From contig NZ_LMIE01000032.1 in the NCBI RefSeq assembly GCF_001428625.1, forward strand, positions 1-64,000: a DNA stretch of 64,000 bases, given 5' to 3'. The notes under the pieces are model-generated. The model made no database searches, had not been told where the DNA came from, and saw only the letters and a program-made list of their open reading frames with translations. Below, piece by piece: positions 63,969 to 64,000 of the stretch. Positions within the stretch are counted from its first letter, which is position 1; every line of letters starts with the position of its first letter. The translations under genes and the position numbers were made by a program. This DNA comes from Hydrogenophaga sp. Root209. Lineage in GTDB: Bacteria; Pseudomonadota; Gammaproteobacteria; Burkholderiales; Burkholderiaceae_C.

Positions 63969-64000
63969 TCCTTGCCGAGGCCTTCGAAAGGCGGCGTCCG

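Noticed and set aside
1-64000. CRISPR array, tRNA or rRNA genes
   Set aside because: No regularly spaced repeats, cloverleaf-like segments or rRNA sequence were noticed on reading both strands; a covariance search was not possible.

Overview
The window is G+C-rich, gene-dense bacterial DNA with many 4-bp stop/start overlaps. It holds a KorB/IncC-like partition pair, a CopK-like protein, CusRS/CusCBA and a catabolic arginine deiminase operon. Together these suggest a betaproteobacterium of the order Burkholderiales (Comamonadaceae-like). That placement is inferred from gene content; there is no rRNA or other phylogenetic marker in the window.

1-10.6 kb is a worn mobile-element or plasmid backbone. 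It begins with possible IS21-type end repeats, then an unidentified gene beside a broken nuclease-like gene resembling ABC-three-component defence proteins, a parB fragment and a broken HU-like gene. An intact minus-strand module follows: relaxase, MobC-like RHH protein, ParB/KorB-like, ParA, DUF932, SSB and RadC. A plus-strand gene with HEPN-like and OST-HTH-like features lies inside this module. A 17-bp palindrome (TGTCAATCWGATTGACA) occurs three times within 1.4 kb of it. About 1 kb of nearly gene-free DNA separates this backbone from the metabolic genes.

10.6-30 kb is metabolic. An N-acetylglutaminylglutamine-type amidotransferase is preceded by the deletion remnant of a permuted ATP-grasp protein; an intact relative lies at 47-49 kb. 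A ten-gene minus-strand operon then runs 27.85 to 13.1 kb: gnd, HAD phosphatase, tal, DUF2090 aldolase-like, tkt, pgm, phosphoketolase, ackA, a Ca2+-type P2A ATPase and a PAP2 pseudogene. It could route hexose phosphate through pentose phosphates to acetyl phosphate, acetate and ATP. A divergent GH144-like glycosidase operon leads into an HMA-like protein and the first heavy-metal P1B ATPase.

33.6-49 kb is copper handling: CusCBA with a small secreted protein and the CusRS two-component pair (minus strand), then a TolC-like protein, multicopper oxidase, cupredoxin and CusF (plus strand) behind a perfect cop-box-like site, then a DUF305 protein.

49.4-63.5 kb is a tandem plus-strand array. It holds a small protein gene behind a perfect FNR/Anr site, DUF2933, an ICMT-family methyltransferase, the second P1B ATPase, membrane proteins (one DUF6629), SRPBCC, LemA, two TPM proteins, an MFS transporter, and arcD-arcA-arcB-arcC. 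A CopK-like gene closes the window. The common themes are copper resistance and ATP made by substrate-level phosphorylation (acetate kinase, carbamate kinase), which would suit survival when oxygen is low.
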